The position numbers and the translations under genes were made by a program. From the NCBI GenBank assembly GCA_934754975.1, contig CAKVKI010000147.1:1-6552 (forward strand): a stretch of DNA of 6,552 nucleotides. Direction: 5' to 3'. Within the stretch, counting starts at the first letter, position 1. Each line of letters starts with the position of its first letter. This document shows, piece after piece, positions 5,201-6,552 of this stretch. Source of the stretch: an uncultured Alistipes sp. (GTDB lineage Bacteria; Bacteroidota; Bacteroidia; Bacteroidales; Rikenellaceae). The notes under the pieces were generated by a model that did not search any database, was not told the origin of the DNA, and was given only the letters and a program-made list of their open reading frames with translations.

Positions 5201-5233
5201 CGCGTGGGTAGTTTTTGGGTATTTGTCGTTGGG

Positions 5234-6552
5234 TTATTTCTTCGAGGCGGAGACGATTTTCCGGCACTCTTCGAGGGTCAGCGTCTCGGGTTTGGCCCCT
5301 TTGGGCAGGCGGTAGTTCTTGCCCTTGAAGGCGATATAGGGACCGTAACGGCCGTTCTTGACCAGCATGTCGGGGTCTTCGGGGAAACTGCGCAGCGGGG
5401 TGTTGGCCGCGGCCGAAGCTGCCTGCTGGGCATGTACGACCTCCACGGCGCGCTCATAGGTGAGCGTGTAGGGATCGTCGCCCTTCTGAAGCGAGGCGAA
5501 CGACTTGCCGTGGCGCACGTAAGGGCCGTATTTGCCGATGCCCACCGAGAGCTGCTCGCCGTCCAGCTCCCCGAGGTCGCGGGGCAGGGCGAAGAGTTCC
5601 AGCGCCTCTTCGAGCGTGATCGACTCGATCAGCTGGCCCTTCTTGAGCGATGCGAAGCGGCCTTTCTCGCCTTCGTTGCCTTCGATCTCGACCATCGGGC
5701 CGTAGCGGCCGATGCGGGCCTTGACGATGTGTCCGGTTTTGGGGTCGTTGCCCAGGATGCGGGCCTGACTCTTCTTGTCGGTCTGCGTGCCGATGGCCGT
5801 ATCGACCATCTGGTGGAAGGGACCGTAGAAGTCGTGGATCATGGCGTCCCAGGTGATGTCGCCGTCGGCGACGCGGTCGAACTCCTTCTCGACGTTGGCC
5901 GTGAAGTTGTAGTCCATGATGGGCTTGAACTGCGTTTCGAGGTAGTCGTTTACGACCATGCCGATGTCCGTGGGCGAAAGGCGGTTTTTCTCTTTGCCGA
6001 AGTTCTCCGTGAGGTTCTTCGACGTGAGTTTGCCGTCCGAGAGGGTCAGCTGGACATAACTGCGTTTCTGGCCCTCCTTGTTCTGCTTGACCACGTAACC
6101 GCGGTTGATGATCGTGGTGATGGTCGGGGCGTAGGTCGAAGGACGGCCGATGCCCAGTTCTTCGAGCCGTTTGACCAGCGAGGCTTCGTTGTAGCGGGCC
6201 GGAGCCTGCGTGAAGCGTTCCGTCGCGGTGATCTGGGTCGAAACGACCTGGTCGCCTTTGGCCATCTTGGGCAGCAGGCCCTCGCCGCTCTCGGCGGCCT
6301 GGTCGTCGTCGGTGGACTCGGAGTAGAGACGCAGGAAACCGTCGAAGCGCACCACTTCGCCCGTGGCGACGAACTGCTGCGACGAGCCCGACATGTCGAT
6401 CACGACCGTCGTGCGGTCCAGTTCGGCGCAGACCATCTGCGAAGCGACCGTGCGCTTCCAGATCAGGTCGTAGAGCTTCTTCTCGGCGGGCGTGCCTTCG
6501 ATCGACTGGCGTTCGATGTACGACGGGCGGATGGCCTCGTGGGCCTCCTGGG
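5234..6552 (-). CDS. topA: DNA topoisomerase I (type IA), C-terminal two thirds or less, 5' end outside window
   Basis: The frame is open from the window's right edge to the TAA at 5234-5236, about 438 residues. The visible part starts at QEAHEAIRPS, which in TopA lies after the catalytic tyrosine; the TOPRIM domain and that tyrosine are therefore not in view. Next come LIWKRTVASQM and the highly conserved ARYNEASLVKRLEELGIGRP-STYAPTI block (about 118-144 of the visible part), part of the core that closes the DNA gate. The C-terminus has three repeats of the Toprim_Crpt type, each with G-R/K-YGP (GRYGPMVEI, GKYGPYVRH, GRYGPYIAF), followed by a KG and a TLEE/TYER helix. There are no four-cysteine zinc ribbons as in E. 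coli TopA; repeat-only tails are known in other phyla. TopA relaxes negative supercoils through a covalent 5'-phosphotyrosine. It leads the operon containing the C1 peptidase gene, 33 bp downstream. Confidence 0.96.
   Translation of the reverse strand, partial: QEAHEAIRPSYIERQSIEGTPAEKKLYDLIWKRTVASQMVCAELDRTTVVIDMSGSSQQFVATGEVVRFDGFLRLYSESTDDDQAAESGEGLLPKMAKGDQVVSTQITATERFTQAPARYNEASLVKRLEELGIGRPSTYAPTITTIINRGYVVKQNKEGQKRSYVQLTLSDGKLTSKNLTENFGKEKNRLSPTDIGMVVNDYLETQFKPIMDYNFTANVEKEFDRVADGDITWDAMIHDFYGPFHQMVDTAIGTQTDKKSQARILGNDPKTGHIVKARIGRYGPMVEIEGNEGEKGRFASLKKGQLIESITLEEALELFALPRDLGELDGEQLSVGIGKYGPYVRHGKSFASLQKGDDPYTLTYERAVEVVHAQQAASAAANTPLRSFPEDPDMLVKNGRYGPYIAFKGKNYRLPKGAKPETLTLEECRKIVSASKK

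Overview
The window looks like a Bacteroidales chromosome, most likely Alistipes or another Rikenellaceae member. The grounds are high-GC coding sequence, a GldE-type gene, promoters of the Bacteroidetes TTTG / TAnnTTTG kind, starts without Shine-Dalgarno sequences but with A/T-rich leaders, and a POTRA-less Omp85 barrel typical of Bacteroidales. The genus is inferred from composition and gene style only.

Layout. Positions 1-848 (+) hold the 3' end of a gldE-like gene, coupled through an ATGA overlap to a short Sfp-type 4'-phosphopantetheinyl transferase. A near-perfect hairpin (878-901) ends this operon and also faces the convergent gene from the other side. After a 287-bp G-rich spacer without a gene, 1189-2595 (-) encodes an exported BamA/TamA-like 16-strand-type barrel. 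A 171-bp divergent promoter region (2596-2766) separates it from a pentapeptide-repeat protein (+, 2767-3408) with a Qnr-like C-terminal tail. Next comes an AT-rich island (3409-3540) carrying a strong-looking promoter, a 25-codon ORF (38 codons if an upstream in-frame ATG is used) and a strong terminator (3660-3692). A second gene-free spacer (3693-3988) carries a 14-bp tandem repeat. Finally, a minus-strand operon runs from topA (5' end outside the window) into an exported papain-like peptidase of the bleomycin hydrolase/PepC family.

How the genes relate. Most are ordinary core functions: envelope (GldE-like protein, Omp85 barrel, periplasmic protease), carrier-protein activation (phosphopantetheinyl transferase) and DNA topology (TopA). 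I see no defence island, integron, CRISPR array, insertion sequence or RNA gene. A possible functional link is that both TopA and a Qnr-like pentapeptide protein relate to DNA topology, but they are separate transcription units and I do not claim they work together.

The least explained element, and the best candidate for something undescribed, is the tiny, self-contained transcription unit at about 3458-3692. It is too short for ordinary gene calling, yet has its own promoter, an unstructured leader, a compositionally normal mini-ORF and a 14-bp-stem terminator.
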